DNA of 64,000 bases. It comes from Hoyosella levis. GTDB lineage: Bacteria; Actinomycetota; Actinomycetes; Mycobacteriales; Mycobacteriaceae. The notes below the pieces were generated by a model. The model saw only the letters and a list, made by a program, of their open reading frames with translations, did no database searches and was not told the origin of the DNA. Shown here piece by piece: positions 52,971 through 62,018 of this stretch. Position numbers and translations under genes: made by a program. Position 1 is the stretch's first letter, and each line of letters opens with the position of its first letter. The stretch spans positions 62,001-126,000 of the forward strand of contig NZ_BQYM01000004.1 in the NCBI RefSeq assembly GCF_026008515.1, read 5' to 3'.

Positions 52971-53240
52971 TCACCCGCCAAGGGCGATGCCAGCGAGAAC
53001 GATCCAGGCGCCCACCGTGCCCGCTGCGAGCCCGAGAGCGGCCCAGCGCTGCACTGGCTCGGACCGGCGCTCCCACAGCACGGGGGCCGCGCCGACGGCG
53101 ATGAGCGCGTTGAGCCCGAGCGCGACAACGGGATGAATGGCGAGCAGGCCCCACCCAATGATGCCAACGAGCAACCCGGTGGTGATGGCGACGAAGCCAG
53201 CGAACACGAGCCCGGTGCCCCATGGGGTCGGCGTGGTCAT
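52971..53240 (-). CDS. DUF2537 membrane protein
   Basis: 89 residues with three hydrophobic helices (about 9-33, 36-53, 67-87) and a short WERRSEPVQRW link. Ortholog by position of M. tuberculosis Rv0882. The start overlaps the methyltransferase stop (ATGA), so the two are translated together. Function unknown. Confidence 0.85.
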   Translation of the reverse strand: MTTPTPWGTGLVFAGFVAITTGLLVGIIGWGLLAIHPVVALGLNALIAVGAAPVLWERRSEPVQRWAALGLAAGTVGAWIVLAGIALGG

Positions 53241-54067
53241 GCGGTCTCGGTCGCAGCGCGGGCATCCCGTTCGCGGCTACGCTCGTAGAACGCGATGGCG
53301 CCAGCGGTGGCGACGTTGAGGGAGTCCACGCCTGGAGTCATGGGGATGCATGCGCGGGTATCCGCGAGCTGCAGCGCGTGGTCGCTGAGGCCGGGGCCCT
53401 CGGCGCCGAGGAGGAACGCGATGCGCGGCGTGTCGATGACGGCAGAGAGCGGCACGGATGGCTGCTGGGGAGTGAGGCCAACGGTGTGGAACCCGTGGCG
53501 TCCGAGGGAGTGTGCGAGCGTGTCCCAGTCGTCGACGGTGGTGTGGGGCACGCGTAGGACGTGACCCATCGAGACGCGGATGGCCCGGCGGTAGAGCGGA
53601 TCGGAGCAGCGCGGGCCCACGATGATCGCATCGACCTGGAGCGCGGCGGCGTGCCGGAAGATCGAGCCGAGGTTCTCGTGGTCGCCGATCCCCTCGAGGA
53701 CGGCGATGGTGCGCGCCTCGCGGAGCACGTCGTCAAGATCGAGCGGACGTGGCTTGGGCGCGATGGCGAGGACTCCCCTATTGAGATGGAAGCCAACGAC
53801 CTGGGCCATGGTCTCGGCACTGGCGCGGTAGTAGGGGGCCTCGATAGCGCTCAGTGCGCCGTGGAGCTCGTCGTAGCGTCGCGCCACACCAAGGAGGGCG
53901 GTGGGCGCGTAGCGGCTCTGGATCATGCGTTCGACGACGATGGTGCCCTCGCCAATGGCGAGGCCGCGCCCGCCGGGCCGATCCGGGCGACGGTCCGCGG
54001 TGGTGAGGTCCCGGAATTCGTCGACGCGGGGATCATCGGGGTCGGTGATGTCTACGGGTTGAGCCAC
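53237..54067 (-). CDS. TrmH/SpoU family RNA methyltransferase
   Basis: 276 residues from a GTG at 54067, the upstream frame being open but non-homologous. SpoU (SPOUT) domain in the C-terminal 150 residues: IGDHENLGSIFRHAAA (motif 1), FLLGAEGPGLSD (motif 2) and IPMTPGVDSLNVATAGAIAFYE (motif 3, knot). The N-terminal part is an RNA-binding substrate domain. It 2'-O-methylates rRNA or tRNA; Rv0881 ortholog. Operon with DUF2537. Confidence 0.88.
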   Translation of the reverse strand: MAQPVDITDPDDPRVDEFRDLTTADRRPDRPGGRGLAIGEGTIVVERMIQSRYAPTALLGVARRYDELHGALSAIEAPYYRASAETMAQVVGFHLNRGVLAIAPKPRPLDLDDVLREARTIAVLEGIGDHENLGSIFRHAAALQVDAIIVGPRCSDPLYRRAIRVSMGHVLRVPHTTVDDWDTLAHSLGRHGFHTVGLTPQQPSVPLSAVIDTPRIAFLLGAEGPGLSDHALQLADTRACIPMTPGVDSLNVATAGAIAFYERSRERDARAATETA

Positions 54068-54148
54068 TCCCCCATCTTGCCGGTTGCCGGCAGGCTCTCG
54101 CGAGGCCGGTGGTTCCGCTCGCCGAGGGGCTGTGCCAAGGTTAGAGGG

Positions 54149-55366
54149 GTGACGAGTGAGAATGCTTCCGAGGTCAAGGTCCGCACTGCCACCGAGGAGG
54201 ACTGGCCGCACATCCTCAAGCTGGACAACTTCGCGTTCGGCGCGCATATCGCTGATCTGAAGACGGGGATCACGCGGGACCTGGCTCCGGATGAGAACGT
54301 GCTCGTGGCCACGATCGGCAGTGAGGTCGTGGGCGTGACGATGCACTACCAGCTGCAGATCACGGTCCCAGGCGGGGCCCTGGTGGATGCGCCAGGCGTG
54401 ACGTGGGTGTCGGTGGCACCGACGCATCGGCGCAAGGGCATCCTGCGGTCGATGCTGACCGAGCAGCACAAGCGGTTCCGGGCGTCGGGCGCGCCGATTT
54501 CGATCCTGACGGCGTCGGAGGGCGGGATCTACGGCCGGTTCGGGTATGGGCCGATCACGGTGGAGTACACGCGCACGCTGGATCGGCGTTTCGCGCGCTT
54601 CCGGGATACAACGGCTGATCCGGGCGGGGTGCGGCTAGCCAGGGTCGAGGAGGCCCAGGAGGTTGTTCCGGCGATCTATGACCGCTGGCGGCGGACGTGC
54701 GCGGGCGCGGTGCGGCGGCCGGATGCGTTCTGGCGGGGCGTGTTCGCGGATCCGGAGTCGGACCGCGGTGGGGCTTCGGCATTGTTCTACATGGTGCATG
54801 CGGATGGGTTCGTCTCGTACCGGGTGCGCGATCATGCCAAGCGCATGACGGTGGAGGTGTCGGATCTTTTCGCGGTGACGCCGGAGGCCTACATCGCGTT
54901 GTGGCGGGCGTTGTGCGCACTGGATCTGATGGAGACCATCACGGTCTCGGAACCGCGCACATCATTGCTTCCCTACTTGCTTGTCAACCCCCGGCTGCCC
55001 GCGATCACGGGCTCGTTCGATCTGTTGTGGGCGCGGATCCTGGATATTCCGGCGGTGTTGTCGGCGCGGGCCTACTTCTCGGACCTGGACCTGCCGTTCG
55101 AGGTGGTGGACGATTTCCTCGATCAGGGCGGGGTCTATCGGTTGCGCGCGGCGGGCGGCGGCGAGACGGGCGAGTGCTATCGGGTGGACGAGGAGCCTCG
55201 CGTGCGGATCACGGCGGGCGATCTGGCGTCGATCTATTTCGGTGAGCATCGTGCCGATACGCTGGCGCAGGCCGGACGGGTGTGGGCGGCGGACGAGGAA
55301 TCCCTTGATGTGTTCGATCGGGCTTTCGCCACGGCAGCCACCCCGCAGGGCGGCATGTTCTTCTGA
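54149..55366 (+). CDS. eis: Eis-like GNAT N-acetyltransferase
   Basis: 405 residues from a GTG at 54149 (the frame upstream is open but belongs to the antisense of the methyltransferase). N-terminal GNAT domain with VTWVSVAPTHRRKGILRSML (acetyl-CoA loop), SEGGIYGRFGYGP, a central second GNAT-like domain, and a sterol-carrier-like C-terminus ending GGMFF, with the C-terminal carboxylate used as base in Eis. Known Eis enzymes acetylate amines, including aminoglycosides; the substrate range here is not predictable. Confidence 0.87.
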   Translation: MTSENASEVKVRTATEEDWPHILKLDNFAFGAHIADLKTGITRDLAPDENVLVATIGSEVVGVTMHYQLQITVPGGALVDAPGVTWVSVAPTHRRKGILRSMLTEQHKRFRASGAPISILTASEGGIYGRFGYGPITVEYTRTLDRRFARFRDTTADPGGVRLARVEEAQEVVPAIYDRWRRTCAGAVRRPDAFWRGVFADPESDRGGASALFYMVHADGFVSYRVRDHAKRMTVEVSDLFAVTPEAYIALWRALCALDLMETITVSEPRTSLLPYLLVNPRLPAITGSFDLLWARILDIPAVLSARAYFSDLDLPFEVVDDFLDQGGVYRLRAAGGGETGECYRVDEEPRVRITAGDLASIYFGEHRADTLAQAGRVWAADEESLDVFDRAFATAATPQGGMFF

Positions 55367-55474
55367 GCCGACCACGCGCTTGACGTCCGTTGCCCCATCA
55401 CGAGTTTCGTTGCGCGGCCAAGGGGTTATCCGACTCGCTGGCGGTGATCGTCGACGACACGCTAAGTTGGCGCT

Positions 55475-55720
55475 GTGGGTACACATCCCGAACCGCCTCC
55501 GCTGCCGCCGCGCCTTGCTGATCCGCGTCCCGTGATCATCGTCGGCCTGCTTAGCTGGATCCTCGCAACAATCGTTGTCGTGGCCTCGGGTGATTCCCTG
55601 TCGCACTACGTGCCGTTGTGCATCGCGGGCCTCGGCGTCGCTGCCTTCGGCGGCATCATCTTCCTGCTGCAGCGCCGCTCGGTCCGGCGGGGCGATCGCT
55701 CCGCGCAGAGTGGCCTGTGA
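55475..55720 (+). CDS. DUF2530 membrane protein
   Basis: 81 residues from a GTG at 55475; TAAGTT lies 6 bases upstream, suggesting a leaderless transcript. Two hydrophobic helices (about 21-40 and 45-66) joined by GDSLSHYVP, and a basic tail RRSVRRGD. Similar to the short membrane protein Rv0879c of mycobacteria by size and position. Function unknown. Confidence 0.8.
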   Translation: MGTHPEPPPLPPRLADPRPVIIVGLLSWILATIVVVASGDSLSHYVPLCIAGLGVAAFGGIIFLLQRRSVRRGDRSAQSGL

Positions 55721-55748
55721 AGCCTCGGCCCGGCTGGCAATCAGCGCG

Positions 55749-56297
55749 CTAGTTGCGCTCTAGCTGATGCTGGCGCGGTCTGGCTGGCATCATTACCGCA
55801 TGCAGCATCAGGCACGCTAGCGCCCAGAGGATGCCGACGAGCCAGCCCGCTACGACATCGGTGGGCCAATGCACGCCCAGGTAGACGCGAGATAGCCCCA
55901 CCAGCACGGGCAGCGCGGCAAGCAGGGGCCAGGCGCCGCGGGCCCGTACGACCGTCGCGGCGAGCACGATGGCGAGCATGCTACTCATCATGGCGTGGCC
56001 GGACGGGAACGCGGAGCTTGTAGCCTCGACGAGAGCCACCCCGGCACCGGGACGTTCCCGGCGCATGACGAACTTGAGGATCCACATCAGGATCCATCCG
56101 CTGACCAGCACGCACATGATGGTCGCCGCGTCGTGCGGTCGCCGCCGCGCCATTGACCAGGCCGCCGCTGCGCACCCGATGAGAAGGACAGCGATTCCAC
56201 TGCCCAAGACGGTGATCGCGGTGAAGAAGTCGCTCCATCCTGGACTGCGCGCGCCGATGACCCATTCCAGCAGCGCAACGTCTAGCTCGATGACCAT
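55749..56297 (-). CDS. PAP2 family phosphatase
   Basis: 182 residues with about six membrane helices. The three PAP2 motifs are intact: KFVMRRERP (KxxxxxxRP), PSGH in SSAFPSGHAM, and SRVYLGVHWPTD (SRxxxxxHxxxD). Such proteins dephosphorylate lipid phosphates such as phosphatidate, phosphatidylglycerophosphate or polyprenyl diphosphate on the outer face; substrate not readable. Located 9 bases before the DUF3027 stop. Confidence 0.88.
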   Translation of the reverse strand: MVIELDVALLEWVIGARSPGWSDFFTAITVLGSGIAVLLIGCAAAAWSMARRRPHDAATIMCVLVSGWILMWILKFVMRRERPGAGVALVEATSSAFPSGHAMMSSMLAIVLAATVVRARGAWPLLAALPVLVGLSRVYLGVHWPTDVVAGWLVGILWALACLMLHAVMMPARPRQHQLERN

Positions 56298-56306
56298 CGG
56301 GGCCTG

Positions 56307-57095
56307 CTAGGCGTCGACGTCAAGAATGCCGTCATCGTATGGCTGGTACAGGGGCGAGCCGGCACCCGTGGGCAGGGTGCTATCGGAATGCGCGCCGCAG
56401 CCAAACCTGGCATGCACGACGTGACCATCGGCGGAGTACTCGTTGCCGCACACCCCGAACGCATGACCGAGCGGGCCGGCGAGAGGCAGGTAGAAGCCAC
56501 AGTCGTGGCATGCGCCCGGAGCCGATTTCGCCATGCGCGCTTCCGGGCCGAAATCGCTGGCAAGCCAGCGCTCCGCCGCCAGCGCTCGCCCCTCGACACT
56601 GAGCACCTGCTTGCGACTCAGCCCCAGTCCGGTGGCGATGTCCTCGACGTCGGGCACGTCGGCCTCGACGCTGCCGGGCACGAGGCGCTCATCGTGATCC
56701 TTGGGCGGGAGGATGTCACCGGGCGAGAGATCCCCGGCATCGATGCGGTCCTCCCACGGAACCCACTGGGGCGCTAGCAGCGCGCCATTGCCTGGCAGGA
56801 GGGCGAACTCGCTGACCGTGGCGGAATCGGCGCCGGGGCAGGAAGCCACCACGACGTTCCATTCCCAGCCGCGGTAGCCAGGCAGGTGCGCGGCGAAGCG
56901 ATGGGAGGCGGCCCATTCCTCCTCGGCGACCAGGCCAAGGTGCTCCCCGACCGAAGCCGGGTCCGCGACCTCGCACACTGCCGCGCGCGCGAGATCAACT
57001 GCATGTGCCAGCACCGCAGGAACGTCCGCTGCGGCACGGGGGTCCGCGGCAGAGCTGTGCGGGCGCGACACGACGGATGCGTTCACGTCGTCCAT
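56307..57095 (-). CDS. DUF3027 protein (Rv0877-like)
   Basis: 262 residues, the same length as Rv0877 as I remember it. Family features: EHLGLVAEEEWAASHRF, GWEWNVVVASCPG, WVPWEDRI and a Cys cluster CHDCGFY ... GVCGNEYS ... FGCGAHSD that looks like a zinc-binding ribbon (two CxxC-like pairs). Function unknown. Divergent from the glutaminyl cyclase gene. Confidence 0.85.
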   Translation of the reverse strand: MDDVNASVVSRPHSSAADPRAAADVPAVLAHAVDLARAAVCEVADPASVGEHLGLVAEEEWAASHRFAAHLPGYRGWEWNVVVASCPGADSATVSEFALLPGNGALLAPQWVPWEDRIDAGDLSPGDILPPKDHDERLVPGSVEADVPDVEDIATGLGLSRKQVLSVEGRALAAERWLASDFGPEARMAKSAPGACHDCGFYLPLAGPLGHAFGVCGNEYSADGHVVHARFGCGAHSDSTLPTGAGSPLYQPYDDGILDVDA

Positions 57096-57159
57096 CTTGC
57101 CTCATTCCGTTGCAAAATCTCGACTCCGTGCCGCAGCGATGTCAGGCAATCTTGATCAC

Positions 57160-58023
57160 ATGCATGCAATCCCTCGCCCCTCCCGCCCGCTCATCGCCGT
57201 GGCCCTGCTCGTCCCGCTGCTCGGCGCGGCGTGCGTGGAGCCCGGCCTGCCTGGTACTGGCTCGCAGGCTCCGTCCCCCGCCAGCCCCGAGCCCGTGACC
57301 CCGGGTCCCGAGGACGCGACATCGACTGTTGAGGTAGTGGAGCGCCATCCGCACGGGCGCGATTCGTTCACCCAGGGCCTCGAGCTCGCGGATGGCGTCC
57401 TCTACGAGTCGACCGGACTGGTGGGATCGTCCTGGATGGAGGCGCGGACCTTCCCGGGCGGCGAGGTACTGGCACGGGCGGATGTCACCGATCCCTTCTT
57501 CGGCGAGGGACTGACCGTCACCGAGGACATCGCCTGGCAAGTGACGTGGCAGGACGGCGTGGCGATCGCCCGCGATCCAGAGACGCTCGACGAGCAGTTC
57601 CGTACCACCTACGAGGGCGAGGGCTGGGGACTGTGCTCGTACGACGAGGATGCGGAGCGAGGTGATCACCTCGTGATGAGCGACGGCACCAGCACCCTGA
57701 CGGTGCGGGACCCGGCGACGTTCGAGGCCCGCGAGACGATTCCCGTCACCCTCGACGGCGCGCCCGTCGAGCTGCTCAACGAGCTCGAGTGCACCCCCGA
57801 CGGGATATACGCCAACGTGTGGACAACGAGCATGATCGTGCGCATCGATCCGCGCACCGGCGCCATCGAGGACGTGATCGATGCATCCGGGCTGCTCTCG
57901 CGCGAGGAGAGGCAGGGCGCCGACGTGCTCAATGGGATCGCCGCGATATCCGGCACGGACCGCTTCCTCATCACGGGCAAGCTATGGCCGGTCATGCTCG
58001 AGGCCCGGTTCGTGCCCCGCTAG
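57160..58023 (+). CDS. Exported glutaminyl-peptide cyclotransferase lipoprotein
   Basis: 287 residues from the ATG at 57160; the open frame upstream to 57097 is not homologous. Lipobox LLGAACVE at about 22-29. The plant-type glutamine cyclotransferase fold follows: HPHGRDSFTQGLEL near 66, ESTGLVGSSW and LLNELECTPDGIYANVW and LNGIAAISGTDRFLITGKLWP. It converts N-terminal Gln to pyroglutamate on exported proteins. The short distance between the presumed promoter and the ATG suggests a leaderless start. Confidence 0.88.
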   Translation: MHAIPRPSRPLIAVALLVPLLGAACVEPGLPGTGSQAPSPASPEPVTPGPEDATSTVEVVERHPHGRDSFTQGLELADGVLYESTGLVGSSWMEARTFPGGEVLARADVTDPFFGEGLTVTEDIAWQVTWQDGVAIARDPETLDEQFRTTYEGEGWGLCSYDEDAERGDHLVMSDGTSTLTVRDPATFEARETIPVTLDGAPVELLNELECTPDGIYANVWTTSMIVRIDPRTGAIEDVIDASGLLSREERQGADVLNGIAAISGTDRFLITGKLWPVMLEARFVPR

Positions 58024-58081
58024 CAAACCGTTCGGCACCCGCGGGGCGGCGCGCGCGGCACGGATGCGCGAGAATTGACCG

Positions 58082-59683
58082 GTGAACCATTCCGCGACGC
58101 CACCAGATGATGACGCCGAGGCACGGTTCGGGGAGCATCCGGGCTTCTACAACTATCCACCATCCGGCCTCGATGATCCCGGCCTCGATGATCCCGGCAC
58201 CGGGCCTGCCGCGCTACCAGCCGCTACGGAATCGCCCACCGCTCCCGGAGCGCCTCGCCTGCCACGCAGGATCACGGTGACGCGCGTAGCGGCTATGCGG
58301 TCGCGGCAGCTGACGATGCAGGGCGTCGATGCGTTCCGCCGCGCCGCCACCGCCGACGGCGCCGACAAGTCCGGCCTGACTGCCCTGACCTATGCGACCA
58401 TCGCGAACTTCGCCGCGGACGCTGCCCTCGCGGTCGCCCTGGCCAACACCTTGTTCTTCTCGGCGACCACGGGCGAGAGCCGCGGCATGGTGGCGCTCTA
58501 CCTGCTCGTGACGATCGCGCCCTTCGCCGTGATCGCCCCCCTGATCGGACCGGCACTAGACCGGTTGCAGCGGGGCCGCCGGCTCGCGCTGGCACTATCC
58601 TTCGTGCTGCGCGGGGTACTCGTGCTCGTGCTGATCAGCAGCTACGACACCGCCACGGCGAGCTTCATCCCGTGGGTGCTGTACCCGGCAGCGCTAGGGA
58701 TGCTGGTGCTGTCGAAATCCTTCGGCGTGCTCAAGGCCGCCGTCACGCCGCGCGTGCTGCCTCCCGGCATCGACCTGGTGCGGACCAACTCGCGCCTCAC
58801 TGTCTTCGGGCTCGTGGTCGGCACGATCACGGTGGGCGCGCTGGCAGCCCTGGCGGAGATGACGTTCTCGGCGATCTCTGGCTGGCCCGGGGCACTGCTT
58901 CTGCTGCTGGTCATCGCGGCGGCCGGGGCATGGCTGAGCATTCGCATCCCGGCGTGGGTGGAGGTCACCGAGGGCGAGGTGCCCGCGTCGATCACATATC
59001 GGGAGCATCCACGGCCAGGCTCGTTGTCGTCGTGGCGGACGCGGATCACCGGCGGACGGCGGCAACCGCTCGGGCGCCTGGTCATCGTGGGCCTATGGGG
59101 CACGTGCACCATCCGCCTCGTCACTGGGTTCCTCACGCTGTTCGTGGCGTTCGTGGCGAAGTCGCGCACCGAGCATGAACCCGCGATGCAAGTAGCGATG
59201 CTCGCCGTCATCGGCGTCGCCGCGGGCCTGGGCAACTTCGGCGGCAACGCGGTCGGGGCGCGGATCAGGCTGGCCCGGCCCGCGACGGTCGTGGTCCGCT
59301 GCACCATCGTGGTCGCGGTGATGGTGGTGGCGGTGGCGGTGACCAACGCTTTCGCGGTGGTAGCCCTGCTCGCCGCGGTGCTCGCCGCCTCGAGCGCCCT
59401 CGCGAAGGTATCGCTGGACGCGCTCATCCAGGATGATGTGCCCGATGCGTCGCGGGCGTCCGCGTTCGGGCGCTCGGAGACCGCGCTGCAACTGAGCTGG
59501 GTGTTCGGCGGCGCGCTGGGCATCCTCATGCCCACGGAGCTGTGGATCGGGTTCAGCGTGGTGGGCGCGTGCGTGGCAGCCGGACTGGCACAGGCTATCC
59601 TGACGCAGCGGGGACGATCGCTGGTCCCGGGCCTGGGCGGGCACCGCCCCGAGCACACCGGCGACGAACCCGCGCAGCCCTGA
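58082..59683 (+). CDS. MFS-type membrane protein (Rv0876c-like)
   Basis: 533 residues from a GTG at 58082. An N-terminal soluble tail of about 100 residues with a repeated Asp-Pro-Gly-Leu element precedes about 12 membrane helices with the MFS pattern (LIGPALDRLQRGRRLALALSF near 160-180, GNFGGNAVGARIRLARP near 385). Similar in place and form to Rv0876c of M. tuberculosis. Transport substrate unknown. Confidence 0.82.
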   Translation: MNHSATPPDDDAEARFGEHPGFYNYPPSGLDDPGLDDPGTGPAALPAATESPTAPGAPRLPRRITVTRVAAMRSRQLTMQGVDAFRRAATADGADKSGLTALTYATIANFAADAALAVALANTLFFSATTGESRGMVALYLLVTIAPFAVIAPLIGPALDRLQRGRRLALALSFVLRGVLVLVLISSYDTATASFIPWVLYPAALGMLVLSKSFGVLKAAVTPRVLPPGIDLVRTNSRLTVFGLVVGTITVGALAALAEMTFSAISGWPGALLLLLVIAAAGAWLSIRIPAWVEVTEGEVPASITYREHPRPGSLSSWRTRITGGRRQPLGRLVIVGLWGTCTIRLVTGFLTLFVAFVAKSRTEHEPAMQVAMLAVIGVAAGLGNFGGNAVGARIRLARPATVVVRCTIVVAVMVVAVAVTNAFAVVALLAAVLAASSALAKVSLDALIQDDVPDASRASAFGRSETALQLSWVFGGALGILMPTELWIGFSVVGACVAAGLAQAILTQRGRSLVPGLGGHRPEHTGDEPAQP

Positions 59684-59722
59684 ACCGCAGCATTCCACGA
59701 CACGCCTTGGGAGAGCTCCTCG

Positions 59723-60334
59723 ATGTCACTTATTCCCCGCAAGTTCCTGATCATCGCCATTGCGGTGATGGTCGTGTCCACGCTGGCGGTGGCGACGATC
59801 GTGGGGCTGCAGGTCCGGTTCGGTCGCGATGACGTGCATCGCCCCCACCTCGCGGTGTTCGCGAGCGGCGAGACCCACGAGATCGGCCCCATCCAGTACT
59901 GCGACCCCGACGGCATCCGCGAGACCGTGAGCGAGTTCGCGGACATGCCGATGAATAGCGTCGAGCAGCAGAACGCGTTCAACGATGCCCTCGCGGAAGT
60001 GTGCGACGAGCCGCAGATGCCCACCATCATCGAGGCGGAACCGGGCGATACGGTGCAGATCTCCCTGCCCAAGGAAATGACCCGCAACTCGCTCCGCGTG
60101 CAAGCCCTCTACGAGCCCGCCGACTCCGAGGATGCCTTCTCCGACGAGACCTACGCCCCTGGCGATCGGCACTCGCTCTCCCTCCCCGTCACCGACGAGG
60201 AAGGCCGCACGCTCGGCGGCATCCAGCTCGACATGCCCACCGTGTTCGTCGACAACACCGGCGCGGAGCAGCTCGGCACCTTTGCCACCTGGATCGTGTT
60301 CGTCGACACCCCGCAGAATGCCGCGTCCGAGTAG
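59723..60334 (+). CDS. DUF2771 exported protein
   Basis: 203 residues. Hydrophobic N-terminus (LIIAIAVMVVSTLAVATIVGLQV) as signal or anchor, then a beta-rich domain with DTVQISLPKEMTRNSLRVQALYEP and SFATWIVFV-type strands, and two Cys (YCDPDG, EVCDEP). It follows the MFS gene by 39 bases and probably forms an operon with it, as in Mycobacterium. Function unknown. Confidence 0.82.
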   Translation: MSLIPRKFLIIAIAVMVVSTLAVATIVGLQVRFGRDDVHRPHLAVFASGETHEIGPIQYCDPDGIRETVSEFADMPMNSVEQQNAFNDALAEVCDEPQMPTIIEAEPGDTVQISLPKEMTRNSLRVQALYEPADSEDAFSDETYAPGDRHSLSLPVTDEEGRTLGGIQLDMPTVFVDNTGAEQLGTFATWIVFVDTPQNAASE

Positions 60335-60402
60335 CGCGTCCGGCACGCCGCGCAGGGGGCCGAGCGCGCGAGTAGCCCGCGGAACTGGAATGCTGGGGCA
60401 CT

Positions 60403-61092
60403 GTGAACAGTTCTGAGGTATCGCCCGTCTATCGGGCAGTAATGCGGGTGTCCTCCCCGGTGGTCAAGCACTGGGGCAGGCTCGAGGTCATCGGAGGAGA
60501 GCTGCTCCCGGCCGAGGGTCCGGTGCTGCTCGTCGCCAACCATGACAGCTACTGGGACCCGGTAGCGTTCGGGACCGGCCTGATCGCGCATCGGCAGGTG
60601 CGCGCACTGGCCAAGTCGAGCCTGTGGAAGTACCGGCCGGTCGCCTGGGTCGTCGATCGCATGGGCCAGATCCCCATCGAGCGCGGCAAGGGCGACGCCA
60701 CCGCGCTCAGCTCAGCGATCGCCGAGCTGAAGGGCGGCGCATGCATCGGGATCTTCCCCGAGGGCACCATCTCGCGGGGCGCCACGATGCGCGCGCGCAG
60801 TGGCGTTGGCCGGCTGGCACAAGCCGTTCCGGAGGCGAAGGTCGTGCTCGGAACGATCACCGGCAGCGTGGACATCGTGCGCTTCCCCAAGCGGCCCGCC
60901 ATCCGCATCGAGCTCTTCGAGCCCGAGCAGGGGCAGATGCGGGCGGATGAATCCCCGTCCGAGTTCTCCGACCGGGTGATGGCGGATATCCGTCGCCGCG
61001 CGCCGTACGCGCTGCCCGGCCGGAAGCGGACGTCCGAGCGGTACCGCACGCGCATCGAGGCGGGACTGCCCCCGAAGGAAGGCCGCGGCTAG
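60403..61092 (+). CDS. 1-acyl-sn-glycerol-3-phosphate acyltransferase family protein
   Basis: 229 residues from a GTG at 60403. PlsC motifs: NHDSYWD (HxxxxD) near residue 46, GKGDATAL, FPEGTISRG near 118, and VLGTITGSV. A membrane-peripheral acyltransferase that adds an acyl group to a lysophospholipid or related acceptor. The N-terminal amphipathic VYRAVMRVSSPVV may bind the membrane. Exact acceptor unknown. Confidence 0.87.
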   Translation: MNSSEVSPVYRAVMRVSSPVVKHWGRLEVIGGELLPAEGPVLLVANHDSYWDPVAFGTGLIAHRQVRALAKSSLWKYRPVAWVVDRMGQIPIERGKGDATALSSAIAELKGGACIGIFPEGTISRGATMRARSGVGRLAQAVPEAKVVLGTITGSVDIVRFPKRPAIRIELFEPEQGQMRADESPSEFSDRVMADIRRRAPYALPGRKRTSERYRTRIEAGLPPKEGRG

Positions 61093-61137
61093 CTGGCCAC
61101 GTGGCTGGCGCATCGCTCGGGATGCTCCGCCCGCGTC

Positions 61138-61203
61138 CCGGGCTCCGGACGCCCCAGGCTCGGACGCCCCACGCTCGGACGCCCCGGGCTCCCGGACGCC
61201 CCG
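61138..61203. repeat. 15-16 base tandem repeat abutting family G copy 5
   Basis: Four copies of GGCTCGGACGCCCCA with small changes, ending exactly where the palindrome's left arm begins. Confidence 0.75.
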
Positions 61204-61264
61204 GAACTGTGCGGTTTTGCACCCTCCGTCGGCGCTGGAAGGGTGCAAAAGGTAACACTTCGGG
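61201..61264. repeat. Long intergenic palindrome, family G copy 5
   Basis: Left arm CCGGAACTGTGCGGTTTTGC through CACCCT; right arm AAGGGTGCAAAAGGTAACAC with TTCGGG. It lacks the GTTGT of copies 2-4. Confidence 0.78.
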
Positions 61265-61447
61265 CGGTATCAGTGGGCTCCCCCAGGCTCAGCCTCGTCG
61301 GAGCACTGCCGACGACGCGTTCCGCGAATACAGGTCGGGCGCCAGCCACTATGCATGGCTGGCGCCCGAACTAGTGTTCCGCGCTTGTGTGCAGCTCCTC
61401 GGGAGCACTGGGCTCGCAGCGGGCGCACTGGGCCGCCGCGCGCAGAG

Positions 61448-61858
61448 CTACGCGTCGAGCTCCCGGGCAACGGCACGCATGACCTCAGCGAGGCGCTGCG
61501 CGGTCTTGCGCTCCGGATACCGTCCCTTGCCGAGGGTGGACTGCGCGGATGCCTCGAGCAGCTTGATCATGTCCTCGATCATGCCGTGGAGCTCCTCGGG
61601 CTCGCGCCGCTTGACCGGGGCTTCCTTCTTCGGGGCATTGCCACGAACAGAGGGGATCGGGTCGAGCACCTTGACGCTCAACGCCTGCGGGCCCCGTCGA
61701 CCAACGGCCATGCCAAACTCGACGCGCTGTCCCGCTTTGAGCGTTTCCACGCCAGCAGGCAGCGCGGAGGCACGCACGTGCACGTCCTCGCCGTCGTCTT
61801 GGGAGAGGAAGCCGAAGCCCTTCTCCGCATCGAACCACTTCACCTTGCCGCTAGGCAC
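61448..61858 (-). CDS. Cold-shock-domain protein with C-terminal extension (CspB-like)
   Basis: 136 residues from a GTG at 61858. The first 66 residues are one cold-shock domain with RNP1 KGFGFL and RNP2 VHVRASAL, plus [10 protein letters not shown]-terminal extension of about 65 residues (Lys/Glu-rich linker, then a helix [13 protein letters not shown] and [15 protein letters not shown]) is like Rv0871 of M. tuberculosis, also about 135 residues. Binds single-stranded nucleic acid. Confidence 0.88.
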   Translation of the reverse strand: MPSGKVKWFDAEKGFGFLSQDDGEDVHVRASALPAGVETLKAGQRVEFGMAVGRRGPQALSVKVLDPIPSVRGNAPKKEAPVKRREPEELHGMIEDMIKLLEASAQSTLGKGRYPERKTAQRLAEVMRAVARELDA

Positions 61859-62018
61859 TGTGTCACCCGCTCATCACTCGAATGCTTCATCGATGCTGGT
61901 CGCGAAATCACGCCAGCCGCGCAGCCCGCCGGTGGGCGGGGCGCGCCTGCAATGGTAGCGCTTCCGAGGTGGTTAGGGCATTTCCCGTGTTTCCGGCCCG
62001 CGCGCACCGATACGGCGG

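Larger units (their letters stand above)
61093..61447. other. Intergenic region with tandem repeat and family G palindrome
   Basis: Between convergent genes. It carries the tandem repeat at 61138-61203 and family G copy 5, followed by about 180 bases without recognisable structure. Confidence 0.5.

Noticed and set aside
61930-62010. Possible third copy of the family F flank near GGAAACACGGGAAATG on the minus strand
   Set aside because: Only about 11 bases match and no paired arm is present.
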